A program made the position numbers and the translations under genes. 64,000 nucleotides of DNA. It comes from Thermobaculum terrenum ATCC BAA-798. GTDB taxonomy: Bacteria > Chloroflexota > Chloroflexia > Thermobaculales > Thermobaculaceae. A model generated the notes under the pieces. That model was given only the letters and a program-made list of their open reading frames with translations. It was not told where the DNA came from and made no database searches. Position 1 is the first letter of the stretch; each line of letters begins with the position of its first letter. The stretch is taken from contig NC_013525.1 in assembly GCF_000025005.1 (NCBI RefSeq), positions 1,204,501 to 1,268,500 on the forward strand, in the 5' to 3' direction. Of this stretch, positions 1-8,150 are shown in pieces.

Positions 1-1499
1 GAGTTACTTAGCTTGTTATTGTTCATGGATGCATACCTTACAGGACCTGAAATCTTTGGTTGAGGTCCTATAACTGCCATGGTACTCCCGTTAAATGGAA
101 TGTAGGACACCAATCCTGGCTTAGGAGCCAAAGTTACGGCACCGGTAGGGGGTTCTTCTTCCAGGTGTATATGTGCCTCTACGAGGCTACTCCAAGCCCC
201 GTCAGAGTTTTTGAATCGAGCGTATACCGTTTTTTCACCGTCTCCAGGAGGCAATGTCCATTCCTTAATTGATGAGTAAGGCTCCTCGAAGGCATCTGTA
301 AAGTTCTTGCTATTTGATATCATCATGCCTACTACACCTTCTTCAGGATCCTCAGCATGTAACTGTAGATTTATCCATCGTGTAGTAGTCGTTTCGGGCG
401 CATTGATGTAAGCATTTACAGGGGGAGTTGTAGTAGAGGTACTTACTGGGGCATCCATACCTATGAAGGTGATCTTACGCCACCCGCCCAGTTCATCATT
501 CTTTCTGAGAGCTTCTTCCCTACTACCAGGCCAGTAAACATCTATTTGCCATCCCTTTACCTGCGAGCCTGTATCAGATGCTACAAATATTTGATCTTCC
601 CAACCATCTATGAGCATCTTGGTCCCCAGGGGAATGTAGTTGGGGTCTACGGCTACAGCACCCCAATGAACCTTTTTGCCATTGCGCATTATCCCCCATC
701 CAGGATCCCCAGGATTCTTGCCAGTCTCCTCCGGACTCAGGGTGTAGTAAGTTACTTTGGCGATTACTGTGTTTCTGAGGGTTCGGTCTGGTAATCGAGA
801 AGATATTATTTCTATGCCCTTGATTGTATTAGCTCCAAAATGTCGCATGCCCTTTTCAACTTCGTTCACGGCGTAGTACCTGTCCATGCCCTTGGGTGTG
901 CCATCGCTGTACCAATAGACTGGATTACCAGGACCTCCCCATACGTTGCCATCGTAGACTATAAAGTAATTCTCATCTGGAGTTATGCCCTTTATCACTA
1001 TCCAATGTTCTCTGGCTATTGATTCGAATCTGCCTATCCTAATACTTGGATCAGCTGAAGCTCCATTTAGATCTGCTCCAGGGCTAATAGCGCGCATGTC
1101 CAACGCTACTATGATAATGTGTCCCTGCTGAAGGGCTGCTTTGATATCGCTTACGTTATATATGTCTGCCCTATAGGCAACATTCCAGTGACTGAGCGCC
1201 TTAGTAAGATCGGAGAGGTTAGTGGATTTTTTATTCTTGCCTATAAAGTCCCTTATGTCCCTGATAGGTACTGACAAGTTCTGGGTATATTGAATGGCCA
1301 TTGCTACTGAGGTGGGACCACAGTTGACGTTTTGATTGCTGTGACTGTCATAGCTAGATGGTTCCCCCTGGTATCTATACCAGCTACCATTTCCACCTAA
1401 TTCTTCGGCTAGCGCTGTAGGAGCCATCTTTGCAGATATAGGCATTACCAATGCCAATAAAAGAAGCAATACAATAACGGTTCTCATTACTGCGTGCAT
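1..1499 (-). CDS. Secreted C39-like peptidase / 3D-domain protein, 3' end cut by window edge
   Basis: The open frame runs off the left edge, so at least 499 residues are coded here. A signal peptide (about residues 1-31, ending near ALAEE) is followed by a papain-like C39_2-type domain with Cys60 in the motif CGPTS, His165 in EHWIVIKG and Asp183 in VYDG, a plausible Cys-His-Asp triad. A 3D domain follows (about 245-335) with its three aspartates at D285 (AVDPNYIPLGT), D309 (ASDTGS) and D320 (IDVYWPG). A beta-sandwich (Ig/Fn3-like) segment follows. 3D domains occur in cell-wall lytic enzymes, so a role in envelope or peptide degradation outside the cell is likely. The ATG at 1499 was chosen; the ATG at 1487 is an alternative with no better ribosome site. 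Domain calls rest on motifs I recognise; the substrate is unknown. Confidence 0.8.
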   Translation of the reverse strand, partial: MHAVMRTVIVLLLLLALVMPISAKMAPTALAEELGGNGSWYRYQGEPSSYDSHSNQNVNCGPTSVAMAIQYTQNLSVPIRDIRDFIGKNKKSTNLSDLTKALSHWNVAYRADIYNVSDIKAALQQGHIIIVALDMRAISPGADLNGASADPSIRIGRFESIAREHWIVIKGITPDENYFIVYDGNVWGGPGNPVYWYSDGTPKGMDRYYAVNEVEKGMRHFGANTIKGIEIISSRLPDRTLRNTVIAKVTYYTLSPEETGKNPGDPGWGIMRNGKKVHWGAVAVDPNYIPLGTKMLIDGWEDQIFVASDTGSQVKGWQIDVYWPGSREEALRKNDELGGWRKITFIGMDAPVSTSTTTPPVNAYINAPETTTTRWINLQLHAEDPEEGVVGMMISNSKNFTDAFEEPYSSIKEWTLPPGDGEKTVYARFKNSDGAWSSLVEAHIHLEEEPPTGAVTLAPKPGLVSYIPFNGSTMAVIGPQPKISGPVRYASMNNNKLSN

Positions 1500-1686
1500 G
1501 ACTCAACTTCCGTTTACACTGATACAATGTCCTTATAAATAGATCTTAACAGAGTGGGCTGGAATGGGGAATAGTACTAAGGTCAGATTAGAGTTGTGAT
1601 TAGGTTAACTTTATTGAACTCCTGGCTTGACAAATATACCGTGATCGTAGAAGATTACCAGCCAAGATTGGAGTTAAGGTGATTAC

Positions 1687-2196
1687 ATGAGCACCCGAGG
1701 TGACAGTGGCTCGGAGGTCCCCGCCCCTAGAGTTCACATACCGCTCATAGGCGCACTGGATAAGGCCGAAGGCTATGTATATGTAGTAACTGGTGTGATG
1801 TTCCTTTTATGTGCTGTTGGTGCCCTGGGTTACAGCCTAGTAATATTTATGTTGGGCTTGAGAGAGGATGGCTTTGCCCATGCTCTGATCACCCTCGTCA
1901 ATGACCTTTTACTGGTAGTGATAATCCTAGAAATACTTCGAACAGTCGTCGATGTGCTGCAAAAGCATGTACTATCTTTACATCCCTTTCTAGTTATTGC
2001 CTCAATATCTGCCACTAGGCGTATCCTCACGGTAGGGGCAGAGATAGCTCTTACCCAAGAGATAGATAGGGAGAGGTTCAACCGACTTATGATAGACCTC
2101 GGTGTAAATGCGGGGGTTATACTGGCCGTTGCTATAGCTTTGTATCTGACAAGGATAGGAGATGTAAAGGAAGACAAAAGTAACATCTCCGGTTAA
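1687..2196 (+). CDS. PsiE-like four-helix membrane protein
   Basis: This 169-residue protein has about four hydrophobic helices (near residues 31-55, 64-85, 98-112 and 138-155) and matches the layout of the phosphate-starvation-inducible PsiE family. The conserved-looking segment between helices 2 and 3 reads EILRTVVDVLQ. Family function is poorly known; it is an inner-membrane protein. A purine-rich stretch (GGAG and AAGG, 1670-1679) lies 7 bases before the ATG. A possible sigma-70 promoter is TTGACA at 1627-1632 with a weak -10 near 1648-1655. It is transcribed away from the C39/3D gene and converges on the TolB-like gene. The hydrophobic arrangement is seen; the family assignment is recognition, without alignment. 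Confidence 0.7.
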   Translation: MSTRGDSGSEVPAPRVHIPLIGALDKAEGYVYVVTGVMFLLCAVGALGYSLVIFMLGLREDGFAHALITLVNDLLLVVIILEILRTVVDVLQKHVLSLHPFLVIASISATRRILTVGAEIALTQEIDRERFNRLMIDLGVNAGVILAVAIALYLTRIGDVKEDKSNISG

Positions 2197-2215
2197 TCAG
2201 CTATGGGTTTTCAGA

Positions 2216-2232
2216 CCAAACTACTAGTTTGG
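2216..2232. terminator. Short hairpin between convergent genes
   Basis: The 8-base arms CCAAACTA and TAGTTTGG (2216-2223 and 2225-2232) are perfectly complementary around one base. The hairpin sits between the convergent PsiE-like and TolB-like genes and overlaps the stop codon of the latter. There is no strong T-run, so its role as a bidirectional terminator is tentative. Confidence 0.3.
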
Positions 2233-3237
2233 ATTGCTTATATAAGTTATTCCCCGGGGAGTAGCCCTAAGCCTTATTTTCCTTAGGTCCTGCCCCCTAG
2301 CATTTATCTGATAGGCTCCCAGATCAGTGATGAAGAATAGAGTCTGGTTGTCGGGAAGCCATATTTGGGATATCAGATCCTGACCTATAGTAGTAAGCCT
2401 TCTTGGTTCTCCTTCACCATCCCATATCCACAAATCCCATGGAATAACGTGAGCTTTAGCAACTGGCACGAGCTCTGAGCTTCTTTTGGTCATCCTAGCT
2501 TGAGATGGCCAACCCTGAGATGCTGCGAAAGCCAGCAGCTGTCCATCTGGTGAAAACCTGGGATTACCAATCAACGTCAATGAGTCTTCAGTTATACGCT
2601 TAGAACTATGACTTGCGATTTCTAGCAACCAAAGTGACTGCTTACCACTCTGATCAATTTTCACGTAGGCTATCTTATCACCTTTAGGTGACCACACAGC
2701 ATCCGTTGCGTCTATAAGAAGAGTAGTGGTTCGTCGTGTGCCTATATCGAGTAGTTCTACATAAGATTTGGTTCCTCTGTAGTTGCCGTCCTTGTCGTAG
2801 ATGGCTTTATCATAGGACACCAGTAATTGTCGACCATCTGGTTTCCAAGAAGCTGACTTTATCACATCTCCGCTTCTTTGATGTCTCAAAAGCACTGTTG
2901 GTTTACCTTGAGAGATTGGGCTCTGTCTTATTCGCAGTATATAAAGGTCAGCGCCCCAATCTCTTTGCCCGTATGTTCCATAAGAAAAGGAGAACACTAC
3001 ATGCTTCCCGTCAGGTGACGCAGCTGGGTTGTTTATAGACCCAGTCGGGGGCATCTCTGCTAGCTTTTGTGCACTTCCATCTTGGGTAATGATCATTAGC
3101 GAGTTGCCTGAAATAAATACAAGCCCCTCAGGTGGCCTACTGGTGGAAGGGGAGATGAACCTAAGGGCTAGTGGCAGAGCCAAAGTCAAGATTAATATGG
3201 TAGTTGCTAGGACAGATAATCTGAAATACTTTGCCAT
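2224..3237 (-). CDS. TolB-like WD40 beta-propeller, membrane-anchored
   Basis: The protein has 337 residues with an N-terminal hydrophobic segment (about 7-28) that serves as signal or anchor, followed by an extracytoplasmic beta-propeller. At least four PD40/TolB-type blades are visible: AASPDGKHVVFS, SWKPDGRQLLVS, VWSPKGDKIAYV and RFSPDGQLLAFA. Such propellers bind proteins or ligands and have no catalytic residues. The gene follows the YVTN-propeller gene by 17 bases on the same strand and is last in the copper-type gene set that begins near 7434. The ribosome site before the ATG is weak, which suggests coupling to the gene before it. Its specific partner is unknown. Confidence 0.75.
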   Translation of the reverse strand: MAKYFRLSVLATTILILTLALPLALRFISPSTSRPPEGLVFISGNSLMIITQDGSAQKLAEMPPTGSINNPAASPDGKHVVFSFSYGTYGQRDWGADLYILRIRQSPISQGKPTVLLRHQRSGDVIKSASWKPDGRQLLVSYDKAIYDKDGNYRGTKSYVELLDIGTRRTTTLLIDATDAVWSPKGDKIAYVKIDQSGKQSLWLLEIASHSSKRITEDSLTLIGNPRFSPDGQLLAFAASQGWPSQARMTKRSSELVPVAKAHVIPWDLWIWDGEGEPRRLTTIGQDLISQIWLPDNQTLFFITDLGAYQINARGQDLRKIRLRATPRGITYISNPN

Positions 3238-3254
3238 TTTGGGAAGCTGAGTTT

Positions 3255-4250
3255 TTATTGCTTAACAGCTATGCCGTTTGGTTGTTCACCAACTTGTACT
3301 CTACCGATCACCCTGGATGAAGGTAGGTCTATTATCGATACCGACCCATCACCCATATTAGTCACCAGGGCTTTGTTGTCTATAGTAGCTATACCATGAG
3401 ATCTAAGCCCTGTAGGTATCCTCTTTATCTCCTTCCAACTGCCGGTGTCTATGAACGACACATCTGAACTTCCGGCATTTGCTACCAGCAGTAACTTACC
3501 ATCTTGCGACAAGGCCATCATAGATGGTTGTTGCCCTACTCTGACCAATGCTTCCGTTTTACCCTGACGTATGATTGATAAGGTGTTATCTAAGAGATTC
3601 GTGACTACCGCAGTATCATCTGAAGTAAACAATACTTCATAAGGATTTGTCCCTACTCTTATGTGCTTAGCTACCTTCTTGCTAATTGAGCTTAGGACTA
3701 TTACCCTATTTTCCTCGGTGCTTGTTACATATACCTCTTTACCTTCTGGATTGACTTTAATGCCGTGAGGCGCTTTCCCTACTAAAATCGTCTTCAACAG
3801 CTTCCTAGAGCTGCAGTCTACTATAGCTACTCCGTTAGATGCGCCTAGTGATACATAGGCGATCTGTCCGTCCTCTGAAAAGCTAATGTCATCTGAAGAC
3901 GCTCCTACATCTACCTTTCCAATATAACTATGGTCTGTGATGTCAAAAATCTGCACGTAATCCGCACCATACAGAGTAACCCATAACTCATTGCTTTTGG
4001 GCCTTATCGCCAAATGGTGAGGCTGCGCTCCAGTCTTGATTACATCGATCCTCTTTTGGAGAGCTATATCTATCACGCTTATAGTGTTGGATGCGCTATC
4101 TGCGGTATAGGCTCTCCCCTCAGGACTGGATGTTTGGGCAGCTTGAGGATTACCACCAAATTGATTACCTTTTCCAACGCAAGCAATGAATATTAGGCTT
4201 AGTGCTATAAATATTAGGCACTTAGCTATCAGCTTTATTTTTGTGAACAT
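3255..4250 (-). CDS. YVTN-family beta-propeller lipoprotein
   Basis: This 331-residue protein starts with a lipoprotein-like signal (residues 1-24, ending LIFIAC with Cys24). About seven repeats of roughly 42 residues follow, of the kind YTADSASNTISVIDI, YVSLGASNGVAIVDC, YVTSTEENRVIVLSS and ALVTNMGDGSVSIIDL. This is the YVTN/NHL-type seven-blade propeller seen in surface proteins and next to metal-handling genes. It has no catalytic motif. The start codon lies 4 bases after the stop of the CopC-CopD gene, so the two are almost certainly co-transcribed and probably translationally coupled. That context suggests an envelope role linked to copper, which is inference. Confidence 0.8.
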   Translation of the reverse strand: MFTKIKLIAKCLIFIALSLIFIACVGKGNQFGGNPQAAQTSSPEGRAYTADSASNTISVIDIALQKRIDVIKTGAQPHHLAIRPKSNELWVTLYGADYVQIFDITDHSYIGKVDVGASSDDISFSEDGQIAYVSLGASNGVAIVDCSSRKLLKTILVGKAPHGIKVNPEGKEVYVTSTEENRVIVLSSISKKVAKHIRVGTNPYEVLFTSDDTAVVTNLLDNTLSIIRQGKTEALVRVGQQPSMMALSQDGKLLLVANAGSSDVSFIDTGSWKEIKRIPTGLRSHGIATIDNKALVTNMGDGSVSIIDLPSSRVIGRVQVGEQPNGIAVKQ

Positions 4251-4254
4251 ATCT

Positions 4255-6246
4255 CTATTGTTGCCTCGTGTGTACTAGCAGCTTTATTTGGTATGTATTT
4301 ACATGTCGCCCTGGAATAGAAACTTGAATCTCGGCTATCCATTCTCCAGCCATAGGCATTTCAACATCACCAGTTATAAACACTCCTGGACTTTGTCGAC
4401 TGGTAAATACATCCAGAAAATGTCCGTGTGCCGGCATCAGGAATGCCATCTTGATCTGGGCGTTGGCTACAGGAGCTCCGGACCTGCTATTGCGTACTGT
4501 TATCCTAAAGCGGTTTGTTTCCCCCAGATATACCCATCTAGGCTCGGTTTCAAGAGATACTGTTATACCATCTTGTGTGATAACCCGTATTGGATCAATT
4601 GGTACTAGGAAAGTGCTGTTTGCATCTGCCTTACCTGGTATATGCGCTACTATCTGAACTTGCCAGTCCCCAGCTATCCCGAAGTAGGGGCCGTAAAGAG
4701 TGTAATGACCATTCCCGATATTTCTAGCCTTGGCCTCACTTTGAGATATGCCCTCGGCAGGGTTGCTAAATCTAACTAGTACCTCACTAGCATTTGAAAC
4801 AGGTAAACCACCGTTACTGAGCTCTACATCTATACTGTTAGTAACACCTGCAAAAGCTGGATCTACGCTGAGTGCTATTGTTGCCGAATCGGCTTTGGCC
4901 TCTGCATAGAAGGCTGCATTCGGTCTTTGACCAGAAACAGGCGGTGAGAACGTTGTCAAGACTCCGGTAGTCATTAGTATAACTATGATAATTAGCGCTT
5001 CTACCCGGGTAGATAATAGTAGTTGTCGAGTGTTTATTGGAAACCACGGGAGTCTTTTTATCGCTTGTTGTAGTCTCTTGCTCCTCATATACAGGTTTCC
5101 TGCTGCTATCATCAAGGCTGGTACTAGGAGCACAGCCTTGCTTAGTACTAATAATCCGTAGATAGTTCCGGTCAACGCATTCAAATAACGTACATGTATG
5201 AAAGCTGAATAGATACCAGTCGCTGCCAAAACTGCCACACACGTTATGGCTATTTTCGAGAAGGCAGGTAGTATCTGGTATACAGCTTGTCCATCCTCAG
5301 TTAGCTTCACTGCCCTAGATAACAGCAAGATAAAGCTGAGTAACCCCCCTACCCATATAGCCATCGCAGTAAGGTGAAGATAGTCATTGATAAGGGATGA
5401 TATAGATGATGCACTATGGCTGATGAGTGATGTAGTAAGTAATACTCCTAAGTTGGTGAACACAGCTATCCATGAGGAGTATTCTTTGTTTGGCACAAGC
5501 GTTAATATAGATGCTCCTAGAACTACTAGTATCAGTCGTATCAGCCATATTAGTCCTAGCCTCGTATCTAGAATGTTGCCCATGCCGTACAGGTTGCCTT
5601 CTCCAGAAGCCCATACCTCTAATGGCCATATCATTAGGCTAACTAAGAGAAGCGCAAATATGGATAACCTGACTATTCGATCGACGGGCACTGATAGACG
5701 CTTCCTGCTATTTAGATTGCTGACATGATTTACGACTCCTAGCAGGAAGATCAAGCCTCCTAGCGTAAGCGCCATGAAAAGGAAGTTGAGAAACCTCACT
5801 ATGGTCGACGCAAATACAAACTTGAAACTAGTATTAGGTTGCTGTGATGTGTTTTCCTGCTTGGGGATACTGTTGGTGCCTATGCCGAAGACGAAAGAAC
5901 CTGATATTCCGTGTCCATCCACCTTGGATACATTTGACCACTCTACTGTGATTACTCCGTTGGCTTTTTCCTTTAATCCTACGCTCGCTGATAATCCATT
6001 CTCCTCTATTCTAAGGTCCCCCTTATCAACTCTTTGGCCAGATGAGTCGTAGAGTTTAATCGAGGTTAGTTTAGGTTCAACAGGCTCTGCAAACCATAAT
6101 CTTACTCTACTCGGCGCTGATCTAAGGGATGCATATGCAGGAGGATCCGATCTTTCCAGGGAAGCATGAGCCTCTACAGTTTTAGAGTGCAGAATTAGGG
6201 GCAAAGTTAGCGTTATTAGGAATATGAATACTATGAATTTTCGCAT
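4255..6246 (-). CDS. CopC-CopD-YtkA fusion, copper transport/resistance membrane protein
   Basis: The protein has 663 residues from the chosen start at 6246. That start has a strong AAGGAG (6253-6258); an upstream in-frame start at 6297 would place a 15-bp hairpin inside the coding region. A signal peptide of about 26 residues ends at EAHASLERSDPPAYA, so the mature protein would begin with a CopC-type His. A CopC beta-barrel (about 27-120) is followed by a CopD-like domain with about eight membrane helices (150-440). The C-terminal part holds YtkA/FixH-like beta-domains with a His-rich motif MPAHGHFLDV. CopC binds periplasmic copper and CopD is thought to move it across the membrane. It is co-transcribed with the two propeller genes downstream. 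Confidence 0.85.
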   Translation of the reverse strand: MRKFIVFIFLITLTLPLILHSKTVEAHASLERSDPPAYASLRSAPSRVRLWFAEPVEPKLTSIKLYDSSGQRVDKGDLRIEENGLSASVGLKEKANGVITVEWSNVSKVDGHGISGSFVFGIGTNSIPKQENTSQQPNTSFKFVFASTIVRFLNFLFMALTLGGLIFLLGVVNHVSNLNSRKRLSVPVDRIVRLSIFALLLVSLMIWPLEVWASGEGNLYGMGNILDTRLGLIWLIRLILVVLGASILTLVPNKEYSSWIAVFTNLGVLLTTSLISHSASSISSLINDYLHLTAMAIWVGGLLSFILLLSRAVKLTEDGQAVYQILPAFSKIAITCVAVLAATGIYSAFIHVRYLNALTGTIYGLLVLSKAVLLVPALMIAAGNLYMRSKRLQQAIKRLPWFPINTRQLLLSTRVEALIIIVILMTTGVLTTFSPPVSGQRPNAAFYAEAKADSATIALSVDPAFAGVTNSIDVELSNGGLPVSNASEVLVRFSNPAEGISQSEAKARNIGNGHYTLYGPYFGIAGDWQVQIVAHIPGKADANSTFLVPIDPIRVITQDGITVSLETEPRWVYLGETNRFRITVRNSRSGAPVANAQIKMAFLMPAHGHFLDVFTSRQSPGVFITGDVEMPMAGEWIAEIQVSIPGRHVNTYQIKLLVHTRQQ

Positions 6247-6257
6247 TGCAAGCTCCT

Positions 6258-6289
6258 TAGTAGGAGGTGGCAACTGCCACCTCCTACTA
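6258..6289 (-). promoter_or_regulatory. 15-bp perfect hairpin abutting the copC-copD ribosome site
   Basis: Arms 6258-6272 and 6275-6289 are perfectly complementary with two bases between them. In the minus-strand transcript the hairpin ends immediately before, and by one base overlaps, the AAGGAG ribosome site at 6253-6258. One arm contains CACCTCCTA, which resembles the 3' end of 16S rRNA. No T-run follows, so it is not a typical terminator. It may tune translation of the copper gene or stabilise the processed mRNA. Confidence 0.5.
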
Positions 6290-6310
6290 GCGACCATAAT
6301 CGTCCAGTTT

Positions 6311-6967
6311 TTAGATCTTGCTATATCTCCTTCTACCGGCCAGTGCGACTAACCCGACTGCTAGACCGATAGCACCAATTACTACTCCTGCCACACCTAG
6401 GATCCTGGATTGATTTGCTGTAGACCTAGCTTGCTCTAACTCTGAGCTGATTTGTTCTGGGCTACCGGTCTTGATCGGGAACTGTATGGCAGTAACATCT
6501 TCTACTGGACTAAATCTATTTGGACCACTTTCAAATGTTTCGTCTATATTTTGTCCGTTGATTGATCCTGTGAAGTGAAACTTATAATCCCCAGCTACAG
6601 TTGGTATGAAGTTCCCGACATAGACACCTGGCTGATTCCATGCAGGGCTCAGGGGCACTTGCATGCGGCTATTACCTTGAATAACCTCGGCCTTTAAAGT
6701 CTTTTCAAGACCCTTTACAGGCTTGCCGGTCTCTTCGTGCTCATCGGATTCTTGATTATTAGATTGATCTCCCTGATTTTTAGCTTCAGTTACCTGTATC
6801 CAGATACCATTTGGCTCTCCTACATAGGCGGGCTCGTTCTGAAAACCCACAACTAACTCATATTTCCCTACCTGCCGGTGTTCATGTGCTCCAGCAACTC
6901 CTGACATAAATAGAACTATTAGGAGAATAGATGCAAATACCCTGAGGGTTAGCATTACACGTGACAT
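6311..6967 (-). CDS. Secreted YtkA/FixH-like protein with C-terminal membrane anchor
   Basis: The 218-residue protein has a signal peptide (about 1-27, ending GVAGAHEH), so the mature N-terminus would be His-rich (HEHRQ). An extracytoplasmic beta-sandwich follows, with YELVVGFQNEPAYVGE and a FIPTVAGDYKFHFTG strand typical of YtkA/FixH-like domains. A C-terminal membrane helix (about 188-210) ends in RRRYSK. The ATG at 6967 has an excellent site, TAGGAGGATTTAATC. It lies between a small secreted protein gene and the CopC-CopD fusion, and its beta-domain resembles that in the fusion. A copper-chaperone role is inferred from context and the N-terminal histidines. Confidence 0.75.
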   Translation of the reverse strand: MSRVMLTLRVFASILLIVLFMSGVAGAHEHRQVGKYELVVGFQNEPAYVGEPNGIWIQVTEAKNQGDQSNNQESDEHEETGKPVKGLEKTLKAEVIQGNSRMQVPLSPAWNQPGVYVGNFIPTVAGDYKFHFTGSINGQNIDETFESGPNRFSPVEDVTAIQFPIKTGSPEQISSELEQARSTANQSRILGVAGVVIGAIGLAVGLVALAGRRRYSKI

Positions 6968-7005
6968 GATTAAATCCTCCTAAGTTTTATCTAGATTACG
7001 TACTT

Positions 7006-7434
7006 TCAAGCTCTAAGGGCGTTCCTAGGAGGATCATGATCAGGTATGACATGATTCTGAGTAGGTGCTATTTGTTTACCAGCCGACAGGGGATATTTGC
7101 CTTTATCTTTTGGTAAGTCTGAGTAAATTATATGAGCTGATAGATTATCCCCTGTGAAGACAACGCTACTAAGTATCGACTTTACCTGTTGTTCGGGAAT
7201 ATACAGATTGCTTATTGAATCATCAGAGAGGCTATGGTGATTTAGTTCTTGCACATGATGGTGCATGAATCGACCTTCAGCTATAGCCTGATCATGTAGC
7301 TTAGCTTGTTCCAGGGTTGCATGCCCTCCCAACTGCCAGACCATGTTAATAGCCGGCACCATAAAGCTAATCAATAGGATTAGCAGCGCGTGCGTAGCTA
7401 TTCTTACATATTGTGAGGATGCTAGCATGAGCAT
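7006..7434 (-). CDS. Small membrane-anchored His-rich protein of unknown function
   Basis: I place the start at the ATG at 7434 (142 residues), directly after the membrane helix would otherwise be delayed; the longer frame to 7491 would begin upstream of the predicted promoter -10. One N-terminal membrane helix (about 14-32) is followed by an outside domain with the His-rich stretch FMHHHVQELNHHSL and a Pro/Asp/His-rich tail. No family is recognised. It is first in the minus-strand set that continues with the YtkA-like and CopC-CopD genes, so a metal-related role is plausible. A promoter on this strand is seen at 7448-7476. Confidence 0.6.
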   Translation of the reverse strand: MLMLASSQYVRIATHALLILLISFMVPAINMVWQLGGHATLEQAKLHDQAIAEGRFMHHHVQELNHHSLSDDSISNLYIPEQQVKSILSSVVFTGDNLSAHIIYSDLPKDKGKYPLSAGKQIAPTQNHVIPDHDPPRNALRA

Positions 7435-7447
7435 ATATTCTCGTAAA

Positions 7448-7476
7448 AGTGTATCTGTCTCTTTCCGAAAACTCAA
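7448..7476 (-). promoter_or_regulatory. Predicted sigma-70 promoter of the copper gene set
   Basis: On the minus strand, TTGAGT (7471-7476) and TACACT (7448-7453) are separated by 17 bases, about 14 bases before the chosen start at 7434. It lies back to back with the plus-strand promoter of the PadR gene. This is a consensus reading by eye. Confidence 0.45.
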
Positions 7477-7484
7477 ACAAGCCC

Positions 7485-7526
7485 TTGACACGATATATAC
7501 GCTGTAGTATATTCGTATACGAATAT
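7485..7526 (+). promoter_or_regulatory. PadR promoter with overlapping 18-bp palindromic operator
   Basis: TTGACA (7485-7490), a 17-base spacer and TATATT (7508-7513) form a near-consensus promoter. The perfect palindrome ATATTCGTATACGAATAT (7509-7526) covers the -10 element and runs into the ATG at 7525. Transcription should start near 7520, leaving almost no leader. The layout strongly suggests autorepression by the PadR protein. Confidence 0.75.
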
Positions 7527-8148
7527 GGGAGCAGAAAAATTGATTTCCAATCCATTAGGTCTAGCTGTCTTAGGGGTGCTATTGGTCCGTCCTATGCATC
7601 CGTATGACATTGCTTCTACCCTGAGAGATTGGCATAAGCACGAAAGCATCAAGATACGTTATGGCTCACTCTACACAGTTGTAGATAAGTTGCACTCTCT
7701 TGGGTTCATAGAACCTGTCGAGAAAGAGAGAGAAGGTAACAGACCAGAGCGTACTATCTATGCAATCACTAATGCTGGGAAGAGCTACTTCTACTCTTGG
7801 CTGGAAGATCTCTTGGCCAACCCCGTCAAGGAATACACACAATTGGGTGCCGGACTGTCATTTATAGCTACATTGTCACCTGAGAAGGCATTAGGACTCA
7901 TTGCGAAGCGCATAGACCGACTCAGAGATATAGTCCGGGCAATGAAAACCCAAGAGAGGGTACTAAGAAAACAAGGATTGGAGAGGTTATTCATACTGGA
8001 GCTAGAGTACGAGATTGTTCTGAAGGAAGCTGAACTTAATTGGTTAGAAGGAATATATAAAGACATAAAGGAGGGCAAGCTTGAGGGAATAGGCGCATGG
8101 AGGTCTTGGCACAGACAATCGCTAGTACGTGATAGGGAGGGTAAGTAG
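7525..8148 (+). CDS. PadR-family transcriptional regulator
   Basis: This 207-residue protein has the PadR winged-helix in residues 10-90: PYDIASTLRDW, the recognition region IRYGSLYTVVDKLHSLGFIE, and the wing with RPERTIYAITNAGKSYF. A C-terminal helical domain (Vir_C/PadR_C type, about 95-200) should dimerise. PadR proteins are usually repressors of exporters or detoxification genes. The stop lies 2 bases before the ATG of the ABC ATPase gene, so regulator and exporter form one operon. The gene overlaps its own palindromic operator and lacks a ribosome site because the mRNA is nearly leaderless, consistent with the chosen ATG. The effector is unknown. Confidence 0.9.
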   Translation: MGAEKLISNPLGLAVLGVLLVRPMHPYDIASTLRDWHKHESIKIRYGSLYTVVDKLHSLGFIEPVEKEREGNRPERTIYAITNAGKSYFYSWLEDLLANPVKEYTQLGAGLSFIATLSPEKALGLIAKRIDRLRDIVRAMKTQERVLRKQGLERLFILELEYEIVLKEAELNWLEGIYKDIKEGKLEGIGAWRSWHRQSLVRDREGK

Positions 8149-8150
8149 CC

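Noticed and set aside
4838-5242. 134-codon minus-strand frame in another phase of the CopC-CopD gene
   Set aside because: Cys/Ser/Thr-rich shadow of the membrane domain, no ribosome site.
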